In this document: positions 18,603 to 30,378 of the stretch, in pieces | Layout of the letters: each line of letters opens with the position of its first letter | Numbering within the stretch: position 1 is the stretch's first letter | Assembly (NCBI GenBank): GCA_026122225.1 | Contig: JANEZZ010001866.1 | Span: 1,674,001-1,738,000 of the forward strand | Reading direction: 5' to 3' | Source: Heloderma charlesbogerti | Taxonomy: Eukaryota > Chordata > Lepidosauria > Squamata > Helodermatidae | DNA length: 64,000 bases | Program-made: the position numbers and the translations under genes | The notes under the pieces: model-generated | Database searches by the model: none | What the model was told of the DNA's origin: nothing | What the model saw: the letters and a program-made list of their open reading frames with translations, nothing else

Positions 18603-19193
18603 CTCAGGATGCTGAAACAAATACGTTATTTTTTAAAAATCCAGTGAAAAAAACTCAGAGTCACCAGGGAATTTCAGTAGGAGATATTTATTATAAGAAT
18701 TTCTGCACACATTTTTATAACCCTCTGAAGAAGGTGTTACAATACAAATAGACTGAAATGTGTTGGGCTTTTTTTTTTTTTTTACAAATAAAACCTTTGC
18801 ACACCTCTACACCACCCTATAATCCTGCATTTAAAATGGGCCTTTCTGCTTCCATTTTAAATGCAGGATCACAACAGACTCCCTTTACACACGCTTCCTT
18901 TCCCCCCTCCCCTTTCCCCTCCTTCTCCCCCTTCCAGATGTTTCATTGATCTCACTCCTCTTCTTGCGGCTTTTCCTTTTTCATGGAGGGAACTCAAGCG
19001 GAATACAAGCGGGGTAATTTGATAGCTCACTATCTCCGATCTATTTAAAAATGGAATAGAGGTCATTTAGCATGGGAGACGCCCTGGCGGTTGACGACGT
19101 CATCTAAAGGGCCTGCAAATTTCTGCGAGCGAGCCATCTCAATAGCAGGATGAAAGCTCCGTGTGAAGAAGCCCTTTGTTTCAGCATCCTGAG
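18603..19193. mobile_element. Putative 591-bp DNA element with 19-bp perfect terminal inverted repeats
   Basis: CTCAGGATGCTGAAACAAA at 18603-18621 is exactly complementary to TTTGTTTCAGCATCCTGAG at 19175-19193. The interior has a poly-T run (about 18769-18783), a perfect 18-bp hairpin at 18822-18839/18852-18869, a polypyrimidine stretch (18897-18935) and a GACGACGTCATC word. No ORF above about 65 codons. I could not find a convincing target duplication, so mobility is inferred from the terminal repeats only. Confidence 0.6.
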
Positions 19194-19262
19194 ACGTTTC
19201 TCTTGTATTCATGGGTCTGACTTGGTGTATGCCAACCCCTGTGCTTGAAATCCACCATGCTG

Positions 19263-19540
19263 GGTTTTTAATCTCTCTCTCTCTCTCTCTCTCACATTTC
19301 TATACTGCCCCAGAGCCAAAGATCTCTGGGCAGTTCACAAAACTTAAAACTTCAAGGTACAGTGTAAAGCAGCATAAAATATAAAAGCTTAAAACTACAA
19401 TATAAAAGTACAATCAGCATGACACTTAGCAGCAATGCAGAGATTTAAAATACAGATTCAAAACAGCAGAGCTAAAAGACTAGAATGCCGAAACACTAGG
19501 AAAATGAGAAGTCTTCACCTGGCACCAAGAGGACATGTAT
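19263..19540 (-). mobile_element. L2-clade LINE 3' end, decayed
   Basis: A CT microsatellite (19273-19292) adjoins TTTCTATACTGCCCCAGAGCC and TCTCTGGGCAGTTCACAAAA, the reverse complement of the ACCCACCCAGAGAGC...GCAGTATAGAAA end seen at 63957-64000. An A-rich spacer leads to GAAGTCTTCACCTGGCACCA, the complement of the L2 coding end TGGCACCAGGTGAAGACC at 63760. Confidence 0.75.
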
Positions 19541-19699
19541 TTATCTTATTTTGTTCCCTACTGTGAAATAATTCTTTAAAATTCCCTCTTTAAAGATAGG
19601 GAAGTTGAAGTGAAGTGTAACTTTTCCAAAAACCACCCAGAGAGAGGTTGGCTGAGTAGCAGCTGGCACATGCGTGTTTCCCAATCAAGGTCCAGTCGC

Positions 19700-20140
19700 T
19701 GGACAATCAGGTCTCTGTTAGCGGTGGGTGAGCGAATGACGTTCGCGGTCACCAGGATTTCCTGAATGTCGTCTCCCCACTAGTCTTGTGCCTGATTCCC
19801 ATTTGCATTAGCGACCGCTGTTTGCTATGTGCAAATGGGAAACTTGCACAAATCGAGCAGTGATCAAATGGGTGATTTGTGCAACCCCCCCCAATTTGTG
19901 CAAATTTCCTCCATAGACTAAAGCAGGGCTGATTCAGTCTATGGACGAAATTTGCGCAAATTAGGAAATTTGCACAAATCCAACTGGGAATTGGGAACGA
20001 GACAAATGTGAGCATGTGTTTGACAAATTGTGAATATTTTGGGTGGACAAAGGCTCATGCTTGTGTTTGGGGCTTTGAATGGGACATGCTTGCATGTTTT
20101 GCGAACAGAAACAAAATGCTCATACATCGTAATATGAAAG
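19700..20140. repeat. Hairpin-rich putative DNA-transposon remnant
   Basis: Contains an imperfect 27-bp inverted repeat (19893-19919 against 19936-19962) around AATTTGTGCAAATTTCCTCC and several further CTTGCACAAAT/TTTGCACAAAT words. The A/T-rich 'caaatttgc' wording resembles the interior of the TAGGGATG elements at 36084 and 48378. Ends not located. Confidence 0.45.
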
Positions 20141-20805
20141 GTCATAGAGGATAGAGAGGTGAAAAAAGAGAGAACTGCGGGGGAGTCATTGTGGGGTTTT
20201 TCCTCTGCAGAAGTGACAAATTCCTTTGCAACATATATTTGCAGTGGAGGGCAGAAATTAAGGAAGTGCCACAGTTTCTGGAAACTTGGCTGTGACAATG
20301 ATTTCCTTTCTTTCCTTGTTCCTGTTGTTACAATGACATCTGTTTGTAGGCCCCCCCCCCCCTTAAATGGATTCCTCAGGGCTGGTTTTCATCATGGCTT
20401 TGGCATTGCAGAAACAAGCATTTCCTCATTTAACATGAACATGCTGTTCGCGGATTTCAGTCCTATGACATTGGGGAATTTAGACACGCATGGAAGAAGA
20501 GAGAGTTGGGAGCAATTCTGCTTTTCTCCAGCTGTGCCTTTTTAAGTACTTCTTTTGGAAGGCGGGTTGATGTTTACACAAAAGATGGTTACATTTTGTC
20601 AAGAGAGTTGAGGATGGCTTGAAAGAGGGATCGCTACATGTGGCATGAGACACTCATCCTGCCTTTGTTGCTCTGGCAAACAGGTGTGGCAGACTTTTGG
20701 TGAAGCCTCCAAGACCTCTTTGACCAGAGAGGAGACAAAGTGCCAAGAGAAATGCATATTTGTATATCACAGGATGAGATGCCGCTGTCAAGCCACTTTC
20801 AGCTG
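20141..20805. other. No gene recognised
   Basis: Contains a C run at 20350-20361; otherwise apparently unique sequence with no exon signature. Confidence 0.4.
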
Positions 20806-20965
20806 GGGAAAGATGGTAGTTCAGTGGCTGAGGAGATGTTTCCTTGCAGAAGGTCTCAGGTTCAATCCCCCTTGATCACTTCAAAGCAAGGTGGGGGACA
20901 TCCAGCTGCTGCCATCTCAATTTCCCATGGGTGCCTCCGGCCCACAGCTGGGACATTCTTAGGAA
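20806..20965 (+). mobile_element. tRNA-derived SINE remnant
   Basis: AGATGGTAGTTCAGTGGCTG (decayed A box), CCTTGCAGAAGGTCTCAGG and the B box GGTTCAATCCCCC keep the order and spacing of the SINE heads elsewhere in the window. The body beyond 20880 is poorly conserved. Confidence 0.6.
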
Positions 20966-22498
20966 ATAAAGATGGTGGCTGATGCTTTCCTTTGCAGCGC
21001 TCTCAGCCACCAAGAAACAGAAGGGACATGGAAAAATGCCCTTCTGTCACTCCTGTCTGCAGAATGTGGGTTGGGGGTACTAAAGAAAGCAGCAAACAGT
21101 GCAGTGTGTGTGTGCGGGGGGGTGATGGCCAGGAAGAGCAGCAGCAAGCCAGCTTTGGACGGGGGCTCGATGGAGTCGGTTTGTGCTGGCGCTGGAAACT
21201 GGGTGCACAAGAGTTGTTCGTTGTGTTGGAGCTCAGAGCCTGCCTCCGTCTTGGCCTTGGCCTTTGAGGCAGGTGGCTGGTCCTTTGTGATGAGCCACGC
21301 CTCTGTGGCAGCTTCTGTGGTGGTGGTGCCGCCGAGGATTGTTCCTCAAAGTGACAAAGGTGCCCACAGGCCCCCAAAGGTGGCCTTCCCTGGACTAGAG
21401 GAACCCTCTGTTGTCTCTCTGCAGAACACCACTGAACAGCAGATGTGGGGGGGCAAACAGCGCAGCAGGGCTGCAACATTCCGACTCTGTGTATGGGTTC
21501 CCCGGAGGCATCCAGTTGAACCCCATGGCAAGCAGGACGCTGCACCAGTTGGCTTTTCTTCTGACCAGCGCTTATGTTCCTTTGCACTGGTTCTGGGATC
21601 TGGCCTCAGCTCCGCACTAGGGTAGCCAGCATCGGAATTTGGGAGTTCTTTGAATAAGCCGAGGCGGTGGTGCCTGAAGAATGGCACCCGTCCTCTTTGA
21701 TTGCTCACTCTTGTCTAGAAGACAGAGACAAGAGCCGCCATCCCCAGGCTGAAGGGCTTTTTGGTGCAAAGTGCGCCGTTGGTCATCGGAAGTGTGGGGG
21801 AGGAATGCGTGGGGTTGGACTAGTCCTCTGAAGCTCAGCCTGTCCAAAGCAGCTGTGATGACTATGTTACAGCTGTTGGTTTCCTGGGAGCCGTTCCCTG
21901 CTCCACTGGAATTTCTCCTGGCTCTGTGACTCTCCTCAGAGGGAGTCCAGGGTGCTTTTCCACCGCACAAATCTCTTAAGGCTCGGTGAGGAGAACAATA
22001 CAAAGCTTACTAACAAAGAAAGAACAAAGCACATTTTCAGATATATTCCTTCCCCTCTTAGCTGCCTACTCAAAATGTGTGCTGTTTATGTTGATCAGCC
22101 AGTTACAGAAAGATCACTCAGCTGAACAGGCTCCTTCCTTTATGAGTTTTTATTTGATTAGGCCCCAGGAATTCTGCACTGTTGCGCCCCAAATTCTGCA
22201 ATGAAAAAGCTGAATTTTGCAACTTGTGGAAATCGTGCCCATGCGTGTCTATTTGTATACTTTTGCTTAATTTATGCTGGGAGGTTCCAGACCTTAAGAA
22301 CTACAAGTAAATGTTAACTTCCACCAAATTGTGGATATTGACAAGGTTTTTTTCCCTCTCTATTTCCAGTCAGTGTCATTTTTGCATGTGTTCACACATT
22401 AGTCTATTCTATCCTATTTCCATGTAAATCTGCATTTGAAAAAAAATCACAAAAATTTAATTCCTCAAGTATCCCGGTGTGTATGTATATGTGCATCT
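20966..22498. other. No gene recognised
   Basis: About 1.5 kb including overlapping frames of up to 217 codons (20972-21625 + and 21003-21587 -). They are Ser/Gln/Pro-rich, on both strands over the same DNA, and have no domain, so I treat them as chance openings in GC-rich sequence. Confidence 0.45.
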
Positions 22499-22506
22499 AT
22501 GAGAGA

Positions 22507-22541
<35 letters not shown>
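22499..22541. repeat. (GA)n microsatellite
   Basis: An almost uninterrupted GA run after TGCATCTATGA. Confidence 0.95.
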
Positions 22542-22542
<1 letters not shown>

Positions 22543-23959
22543 CCCATGGCCCACCCTGAGTGGGTCTAGGCAGCTGCCAGTTGTCCAAATGTGCTTCCTT
22601 CTGTTAATGGAGGAGAGGATTTGCCCCATCCCAGCCTTTTAGGGTTCTTCTGGTTCGCTCGGCCACTCCTTCTGAGCTGCAGCTTAATTAGAAGAATTAA
22701 AAACCAACCCCAACACCGAAGTGGGCACTGTTTGCTGCAGCTTTTGACTCCTTCCGTTCCTTTGCATCTCCTCCCACCGCTACCTAGCCCATGTGCACGA
22801 GTGCACTGCTAAAACGTTGCAGAAGTCTTGATGCGATTGTATGTGCCTGATTGCACCAAGAGTTTTGCTGCTGTGTTTTGCTGATGCCCACGACTTCTCG
22901 AGAGCACTTTTAAAACACCCTGCAACAAGAGTTGCGATGCAGCCTTATGTATAATCTCTCCAAGAGTGCTTTTTTGGCAGTGTTTTTACTCAATGGGCAC
23001 TTGCCCATCGGCAGTATAGGGGTTGGGAATGGAGACACAAATAAACAGAAGGAACTAAAGCTGCGGCACAACAAAATTCAAAAAACAGAACAGAGGTTTC
23101 CTAATGAATGCATCAATTCCTCTTTGTGTCAAAGACCCGGTACTTTGGAACTTCCCAATCCGGGGAGAAATTTGGATGAGGAGAATTTTGTCTCCCATGA
23201 GAGCATGGTTTAGATCTCCGTGGAACTAGAGACATATGTAACAACGCCCTGCTTCTTGCACTCCAGAAAACCCACTCTAATCCTTATATGCCTTCATTGC
23301 CCTCACATGTTCGGGCTCTTTCTTCATAAGGTCTAGAAACATGCTATTGTGAAATGAAAGCTGAGGTTCTAGGAGTGCCCTCGACACCAAATCTGGCACT
23401 TGTGCAGGATCCTAAAATACGCTTAGGCCTTCTAATAGGACCCGTGGAAGTAACCAGGCTTGACAGCACCTATCTTGAAGTGGCAAATCTTTTCACCGAC
23501 TTAGCCCCTCCTGCCCACATTTGTGGGGAGAGATGCCCCCCAAAGAGAACCATTGCAATGACCTCGCCTCTGAGACATTCAACAACCTTTTGTTGCCAGT
23601 TGTTGGGTGGTGACCTCCATGAACAGCTGCCCTCTGAGAGTTGGAGCCCTCTCTCCCTTGCAAATCTCTGAGGTTCGATTTTGCAAGAAAGGTTACCTGC
23701 CCATAAAAGGCAGACCCACGCCTGCATTTCTCCCTGTGCAGCAGACGGCAGAACGGAGGACTGAAGATGGATCTCGGGAAGTGCACGGTGTGCAGAAAAG
23801 CAGTGCATTTTATCAGCCTCTTTTACAGTCTGCAGAATGCAAGGCAAGGCTAAAATTAATAGCAGCCAATATAACAAGATAATAGAAGATGAAGGGGCCT
23901 TTAACGATCTCACGAGCAGGCTGGGGCTCGTTTTTGCTCTCAAACAATGTATCGCATTC
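22542..23959. other. No gene recognised
   Basis: No exon, LINE or SINE that I can name. The minus-strand frame at 23470-24000 (176 codons) has no motif and runs into the adjoining transposon. Confidence 0.45.
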
Positions 23960-23967
23960 CTTGCAAC

Positions 23968-24450
23968 TAGGGATGTCGAAGAAATCCAGAGCAGATTCAT
24001 ATGACTTTGGATTTCTATGAATTTGACCCAAAGGTTCTGCAGTGGGCATCTACTGAGTCACGTGGATTCTGTGGACCTGCAAACCATTTTTTTTACTGGA
24101 ATTGTACACAAATTTAGTCATATGGAAATATGGATGCTACTGGAAAATCTGCTAATATATATATGCCATTTTTTGACACACACCCCTCACAACATTGGAT
24201 ACATCTCTGAACTCTCTTCAGCATCTACTGTGTAGCTCTGTGCATTGCTTGTATGATGACCTAAGAAAAATATGCAAAATGTCACGTGCCAGGTAAATGT
24301 TACATCAGTTGCAGTAGACCTTTCTGCATACTGTTCTTAAGGGGGGAAAAGGTCAGATTCAGACGCCTGACAATCTACGAAACGCACGAAAGATGCCTGA
24401 CAATTTATGAAACACGTACGAATGGATTAAACGAAATCTGCGCAGGCCTA
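23968..24450 (+). mobile_element. TAGGGATG-family hAT-like element
   Basis: Starts TAGGGATGTCGAAGAAATCC and shares ATTTCTATGAATTTGACCC and GCCTGACAATCTACGAAACG blocks with the copies at 36084, 48378 and 55681. The end near 24450 (GCGCAGGCCTA) is decayed and the flanks do not form a convincing duplication. Non-coding. Confidence 0.65.
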
Positions 24451-25139
24451 CCAACGACACAGCGTTATCCTGTTAAGGAATGTGTGTCTGGAGGCTTAGC
24501 CAAGTCCATCTCTTGCAGAATTAAGCTGGAAGTGTATCTGATAAAACTGATCACTGATCTTTATGAGACCCAGTGCTCTGGAAATAAGTCCTGCACTGGC
24601 ACTGGAAGGCAACATGCTGAAGTTGTTTTCACAGCTTGTCCGGTTCTGGCACTCCTCCATGTTCCTTTGTTTCTGTGGGTGCCAAGACAGACTGCAACAC
24701 TTCCTTGGTGTTCCAAGTCCTGTTTGACCTAACCCCAAAGGCTGGACTATCAGGCAGCTGCCTAGACCCCCTGTGGCCCGCCGTTCCCCAGGGACTCAGG
24801 GCAGGTAACAGCAATTTCTGTCTTTCAGACTGTGTATGAAAAGTCAGTGAAAGGAGAGCAAAGAGGTCACCTGGTGGGTTTCCCAGGGTTGGGCATTTCA
24901 GAGGTGGCTCTGTGTGTGCCACAGCAAACAACCTCACCTCTGGGAAGGTGGGGATATGGAGCAAGGTCTTCCCTTTTCCTCTGAGGGGTTGGGGATACAC
25001 CCTAGGGTATGGAAACAAGTCAGAGCATTGTAACATGGCCCCTGGTGAGTAGGGGTTGTTACAAGTATGTGTTGTTGCATGTGGGAAGGAGAGTCTCAAG
25101 TAACGCACATGAACACTGTTCATTGAGCCAGGGGTGTTG
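24451..25139. other. No gene recognised
   Basis: No exon or named repeat; open frames without motif. Confidence 0.4.
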
Positions 25140-25430
25140 AACGCCTCTCAGCCCGAGGCCTGAATGCCATTTTGGAGAAGGTCTCAGGGGTTGCATTCCA
25201 GGGGAGGGTGGAGTCAAAGGCAAAAGGGGCATGGCCCAGATACAAGTATATTGTTGCTTACTGCTCTTACAGCCAGTAATCAAGCCTTTGGAGAGGCATT
25301 TCAACATTTTAGGACGGGGAAAAGCCGGGAAGCCACTGAACAATCAGAGGTTGTGGGAAAGGGCATGAGAGGAAGGGAAGGGGGCATGGAAACCCCAGAG
25401 GTTTCCCCTGGGCCTGAGCTTCTAAACCCT
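25140..25430 (+). repeat. Unclassified interspersed repeat, copy 2 of 2
   Basis: Partner of 6362-6640: GCCATTTTGGAGAAGGTCTC, TACAGCCAGTAATCAAGCC, GGCATTTCAACATTTTAGGA and a GGGAAAGGGCATGAG block in the same order. Family unknown. Confidence 0.5.
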
Positions 25431-26885
25431 TGTGCTAAGCCAATACACTAATTGGAGAGAGTTCGCAAGGATTCCATATTCAGCATAGCTGCTGAATAAT
25501 CCAGAAGTCTTCTTTGCACATCAGGGACTACTTGGAGGGGTTCATTGACTCTTGAGGGGTCTGCAAAAGATGGTGTGAATACCGTTCCCTAATAGTCAAG
25601 GCCAGGGTGGTCAACGGGCACCCCTTAGCCTAATATCAAAAGCCCCCTCAAGTGATCCATTCAGAACTCTGGAAAGAGTGATCTTCCTCATTCCCCCCGC
25701 AGCCTGCTGAGCAGGAAGGAAAGGAGAGAGAGAGGGTGAGAGAGAGAGAGAGAGAGAAGGGGTGGCCCTGCCCACTTTTGGCATGCGGCCCCTGCCAAAC
25801 TACCCCTGTGTGAATGTAGCCCTCAACACTACCCCCAGAAGGCTGGCCATCCCTGTCTTCGTAGTCTTTATGCTGAGCATAGTGTTCACATCCTTGTACA
25901 ATAATTAAGGATGCAATCGCTAGACAGTGTCTACATGGCCATAGGATTTGTCATTTTCTGGGAACTGGCCTCGGAGCCAGCCCTGTGAGGTCAGTTCCCA
26001 GAAAACCAACTCCCTGCCCCGATGCCTCATAGGCAGCGTGGTTTGTACCCAGCTCTGAGCTTGCAAGAGCAGTGTGGAGCATCCAAAAGGGGGCATTCCT
26101 GGGGGCGAGGAGGGAAGGGGACAGTGGAAGCACCATCACGGTGCTTCCTGGGCATTGTCCGGCCTCCCCGCACCCCGCTCTGAGGCACCCTGGCTAGACA
26201 GCCGAAATAACTGCATAGCTATGAATGCAGGGTGGCCAGAGCACTCAGGAGAAGTTGTCTCCGAGTTCGGAGGTGTCCGACTATCCCCATAGGATTGCGC
26301 TCTAACTTACTGATCCAACAATACCCAATCAGAAAATAGAGGCAGGACAGTTCTGTAATTCATAATTACATTCAGTTGGGTGTAGGGGTGTCCCATAAGG
26401 TGCCACCCCTACAGCCAATTAAATGTGATGGTGGACATTCTCCCAGGATGGCCGAAAGCTCCCATTTCAGCAGTGAGGGGGTTGTTTGTTTTTAAATAAT
26501 ATATGATCAGGGCTACAGGTCATGATGCGTCTGTAATGGGTAACTCATCATAGGAAGAGTTCTTATAATTTGTATACATTTGGCCTATTTGTTCTGCTGG
26601 AACAACTCGCATCTCTTTGTCCGCGGATCCCTTTGGAGTCAGTCTGCCCTTTGCGGCACTTTTCTTGGAACAGGAGCATCCCAGGCCAAATCAGCGATAT
26701 GGCAAATGTGGGCATGCGTGGAACATGTCTGGTTTTTGTTATTTGAATGCTAAGCGTGTGTGTTGTGTGTATATGGGGTGAATCAGGACTGCGGTGCATA
26801 GGGGGCGGGTGAACCCTCCCCCCCGCCCTGTTGCAGTCCCGATGTGAACAGATCCTTGTGATGCTGCTCTTTCGTCCTGGGAGAG
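25431..26885. other. No gene; (GA)n run at 25720-25757
   Basis: Apart from the GA microsatellite I see no exon. The block around 25905-26300 contains wording typical of decayed reptilian DNA-element repeats (GGATTGCGCTCTAAC) but no clear boundary. Confidence 0.4.
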
Positions 26886-27010
26886 AAGCGGCCATCAGCT
26901 TTCGGATGGAGAAGGTCCCTGGTTCAGTCCCCGAGATCCCTATTTAAAGGGATCTTGGGAGCAGCTGCTGTGAAAGACCCCTCTCTCAGGGGCTCCAGGT
27001 CATTCCCTGA
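26886..27010 (+). mobile_element. tRNA-derived SINE remnant
   Basis: GGATGGAGAAGGTCCCTGGTT then TTCAGTCCCCGAGATCCC keep the B-box half of the SINE head, followed by GTGAAAGACCCCTCTCTCAG from the SINE body. The A box is nearly unrecognisable. Confidence 0.5.
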
Positions 27011-28455
27011 AGAGAGGTCCTCCATAGAGGACGTGACAATCACCTTCTCTCCTCTATTGTCCCACCTTGACTGGCCTGTTAGCATCCTGTGGTGTTTGCC
27101 TCCTCCTTTGACCAGTCTCTGGGGAAGAACCCTAACCCAGGCATGCAAAGGGGAGACCTGATGCTGAATTTGCGTGCAGCGCGGCCTGCGCGTAAGGTGA
27201 AAAGCAGAGCTGTTCCCTGATTGAGGATCCTTTTTGAGAAGGGGGAAAACCTTTTCTCAGTCAGCACAGAGCCCTCACCAGGGGCTGGTACTCATCCAGG
27301 GAAGCGTGAAACAACATTTTGCCTCCCCGTATCTTTCCAGCTGGCGGGCCGGGGCTTGGATAGCACTTGGCCGATGCCAGCAGCTTACAAATACGCAGCA
27401 AGCACTCTCGGGCACAGAACGTGCAGGAATGACAGATGTTTGTTCCCAAAGGAGCACCTGGTACTGAGTCAAAGGGCCGTCTCTGCAGAGATACGAGCAG
27501 GCCTTCAATTACACTCCTCATGCCATGAGCAAAGTGGTTCTTTCAAAGGGTGTCTGCGGTTTTTCCTTCCGTCTCTTTTTCCTTTCCTTTTGCATTTAGG
27601 GCTTCTTCTGCACAGACCCAAATCCAACAACCAACTTGGGAATCGAATGGCTTGGCTTGAAAAACATGATCCAATTTCAGTTGGGGGGGGGGGCGCTGGC
27701 CCAAGAGGGTGTTGCCTTAGGCGAGAATAGATTAAGCAGTCTAGAAGGGCTGCATTTTACAAAGCCTGCACCATGAGAGATGGGCGAAGCCTGGGGGGCT
27801 GATCACACCCACACCCCCCATGACTGACTCAGGCCCATGGGCTGTATGGGCACTGAAGGCCACATTCACGGAAGAAGCTGCCCTCTAACAACCCAACAGG
27901 AAGCAGGCAGGATAGCAAGGCACTGCAGGAGCAGGCGAGCGCTCTGTGTCTCTTTCCCAATCTCGAACGCTTTTGGTTCCCCTTCCTTCCAGCTCGTAAA
28001 AAGCCAGCTGCTTGGTCACCTCTGGTGAATATGAATAATCTCCAGGTGACCAGGCAGGAAAAAGCTTCTGAATATTGGAAGATTGCAGTCTTAGCTGGTT
28101 GGAACCTGCAAGGGAGGGTCAAGTGACCAGGAGGCAGCAAGCAAGACCCGTTTACTTGCTTCCTGCATGAGGCCTGGCACCAAAGGACAGTCAGGAAGTA
28201 AAACAGAGACCTGGGGAAGAACCAAGGACAACTCCTAGGCAGATAGAGATGTTTGGACGTTGTTTGATCCATGCCACGTGTATTCCGCATATTGTCAGGC
28301 ATCCTTTGTTCCATCATCTGCTCATTGACGGAATCAGATATTTTTTCCCCTTTGGAAAAACGCGCAAAAACGTCTGCTACAATTTATGTAGCTTTCCCTG
28401 GCTTGTAACATTTTCTGTGTTTTTCTTAGCTCAGTGTACTATCAGTGAACAGAAC
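27011..28455. other. No gene recognised
   Basis: No exon or named repeat; a G run lies at 27684-27693. The frames of 162-169 codons at 27221-27730 (+) and 27829-28317 (-) show no domain or splice context. Confidence 0.45.
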
Positions 28456-28480
28456 ACACACACACACACACACACACAGT
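28456..28480. repeat. (AC)n microsatellite
   Basis: A run of about 12 AC units. Confidence 0.95.
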
Positions 28481-28544
28481 TGCTACGCAGCAGAGGCTGA
28501 AGAGACATTGGAGATGTAGAAGAAGTTCGGTTTTTTTAAAAAAT

Positions 28545-28800
28545 TGCATAAACATTAGTGTATTTTCTAGTAGGTATTAGTGTATTTTCTAGTAGGTATT
28601 AGTGTATTTTTCTACGACTAAATTTAGTCGTAATTTAATACGACTAAATTTGCACAGAATTCCAGAAAGTTAAAAAAGGATCCGCAAGTCCACAGAATAC
28701 ATGTGACTTGGAAAATGCCAATCTGCTGCAAAGTATGTGGGTTGAATTCATAGAAATCCAAAATCATTTGAGTCCATTTCAGATTTCTTTGACATCCCTA
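28545..28800 (-). mobile_element. TAGGGATG-family element, truncated, with 22-bp tandem repeat
   Basis: Ends at 28800 with TTTGACATCCCTA, the complement of the TAGGGATG terminus, preceded by GAATTCATAGAAATCC and CACAGAATACATGTGACTTG, complements of blocks in the copy at 23968. The distal end carries a 22-bp tandem repeat (ATTAGTGTATTTTCTAGTAG, period 22, 28554-28613) and ACGACTAAATTTAGTCGT palindromes. The other terminus is missing. Confidence 0.65.
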
Positions 28801-29116
28801 GTGACAGACAAGGTGTTCTGAGTTCCAGAGCCAGAATGGAGTCCCTGTATTGCCATGCCTGACTACTTCCTGTCCTCCTGGAGGAGTAGAAATCATAAAG
28901 GGGTTTTTATCCCCACCTGGTTCTGCGCTGTGTTACCATCCACTTGTCACCTCATGAATCTTTTGTTGTGTTTTGATGAGAGGGGGAGGGATGGAGATTG
29001 GGTCACTGAGAGCTCAGCAGCCCCTCAACAGGATCAGGGGACACACACACACACACATGGGTCCTGGCGACGGAGTCCTGGTTTGGAATCAGTCTTGAGG
29101 GTTCCTCAGCATTGGA
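28801..29116. other. No gene; short (AC)n at 29041-29056
   Basis: No exon or transposon was recognised between the two flanking elements. Confidence 0.4.
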
Positions 29117-29255
29117 CAGTGGAGAATGGCAGCTCCGATGTCAGTGGGGTGGTGAATCTGCTCTGGGTTTCAGTTGGAACCAGTCAGAACTCTAAAGGAG
29201 CTCTCCAAAGTGCTGTTCCTCTCCCCAAAATGCGTTCAGCACCTATCCACTTCTC
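29117..29255 (+). mobile_element. MITE-B, truncated
   Basis: Begins CAGTGGAGAATGGCAGCTCC at 29117 and follows the left arm through TCTGGGTTTCAGTTGGAACC and CTCTAAAGGAGCTCTCCAAA. It continues into the start of the right arm (AAAATGCGTTCAGCACCT) before breaking off. Confidence 0.75.
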
Positions 29256-30378
29256 TCCCTCTTTAAAAGATGGTGTCTGGACTATTGACACCACCCACTA
29301 GGCTGCAACCCAGGTGTGGGCGGCGAGGGATCCCTTGAAAACCGGTGCACGGATTGCTCCAGCTCCTGTGCAGCCAAGATATCATGGTGGCCGTGGTGGA
29401 AACAAGTCAGAACCCCACCCCCCTTCTCCTGCCTGTGCTTTGCAATCCAAGGCTTCTTGGGAGAAATCAAGCCAGCCTCTGGGAACAAAACCGGCGTGGC
29501 CATAAAAATGCGTGCAAGCCGCTTACACTGCACACCGAGCTGGACTGATGAGATCAGCGTCAGAGGGTTTTAATTAATGCCTCGTTCGGATATTTATTGA
29601 AGAGGAAATTGCTGCTTCCAGCCAGTCACTTGCTGCTGATGGCTGCTGAATTGGAATTGGGGAACGGTTAGGAATTCAGCACAGGTGCAACACGCCTGGC
29701 ATTGGCTGGACCGGAGTGGCTCGTTCTGCAGAGAGGTGCCCCATTTATGCCTGCAAAATGCTTGCTGTGACCTCTCGGCTCTTCTGAATCTAAATACAGC
29801 CTCTTTGCATGCCCACGAGGTGCCATGGATTCTCTGCTTTTGCTCGTTTCTTAAAGATGAAAGCAGGTTTGCCCTTCTGTTGGCGCTGGCCCATGGGCCG
29901 CCAAGCTCACAGGAAGCCGCATACGAATCCCAGGCACCATCAGGACCAGGGCAGGATGGAACTCTGGGGCAGATCCATGACAGGATGACTTTGCAGGCAG
30001 CAGCAGTTTCAGGCTAGGATCAGAGCCCCAAAGCCTGCGTGAAGGCCCACCTGGAGCAAGGGTGCAGGCAGAAAGAGGGGCACCTTGGCAGGGAAGCTAG
30101 CGGACTGGAGGAGAAGCAGGTGGAGGTAACGTGCTGGACAGGGGTGCCAGGAGCAAGGCTAGCATCTAGGCATCATCCAGGCCTAACCTGGAAGCATTTA
30201 TAGGGTGAGCAAGAGGAACCAACAAGCCGCCAGGGATGATTTGGGGTTGGATCCATGCTAGGGCCTGAAAAAACAATACCGTTTCTCCTTCTTCCACTCT
30301 GTGGCCTTGAGTGGCTCACGCATGCACAGAACAGGAGGTTCTGGGTTCAAGTGCTGGCACACACCCCCCCCTTTTGGG
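29256..30378. other. No gene recognised
   Basis: About 1.1 kb of apparently unique DNA. Open frames of up to 110 codons without a motif. Confidence 0.4.

Noticed and set aside
21003..21625. Overlapping 194- and 217-codon frames
   Set aside because: Both strands open over the same GC-rich DNA, with no family resemblance and no start context.
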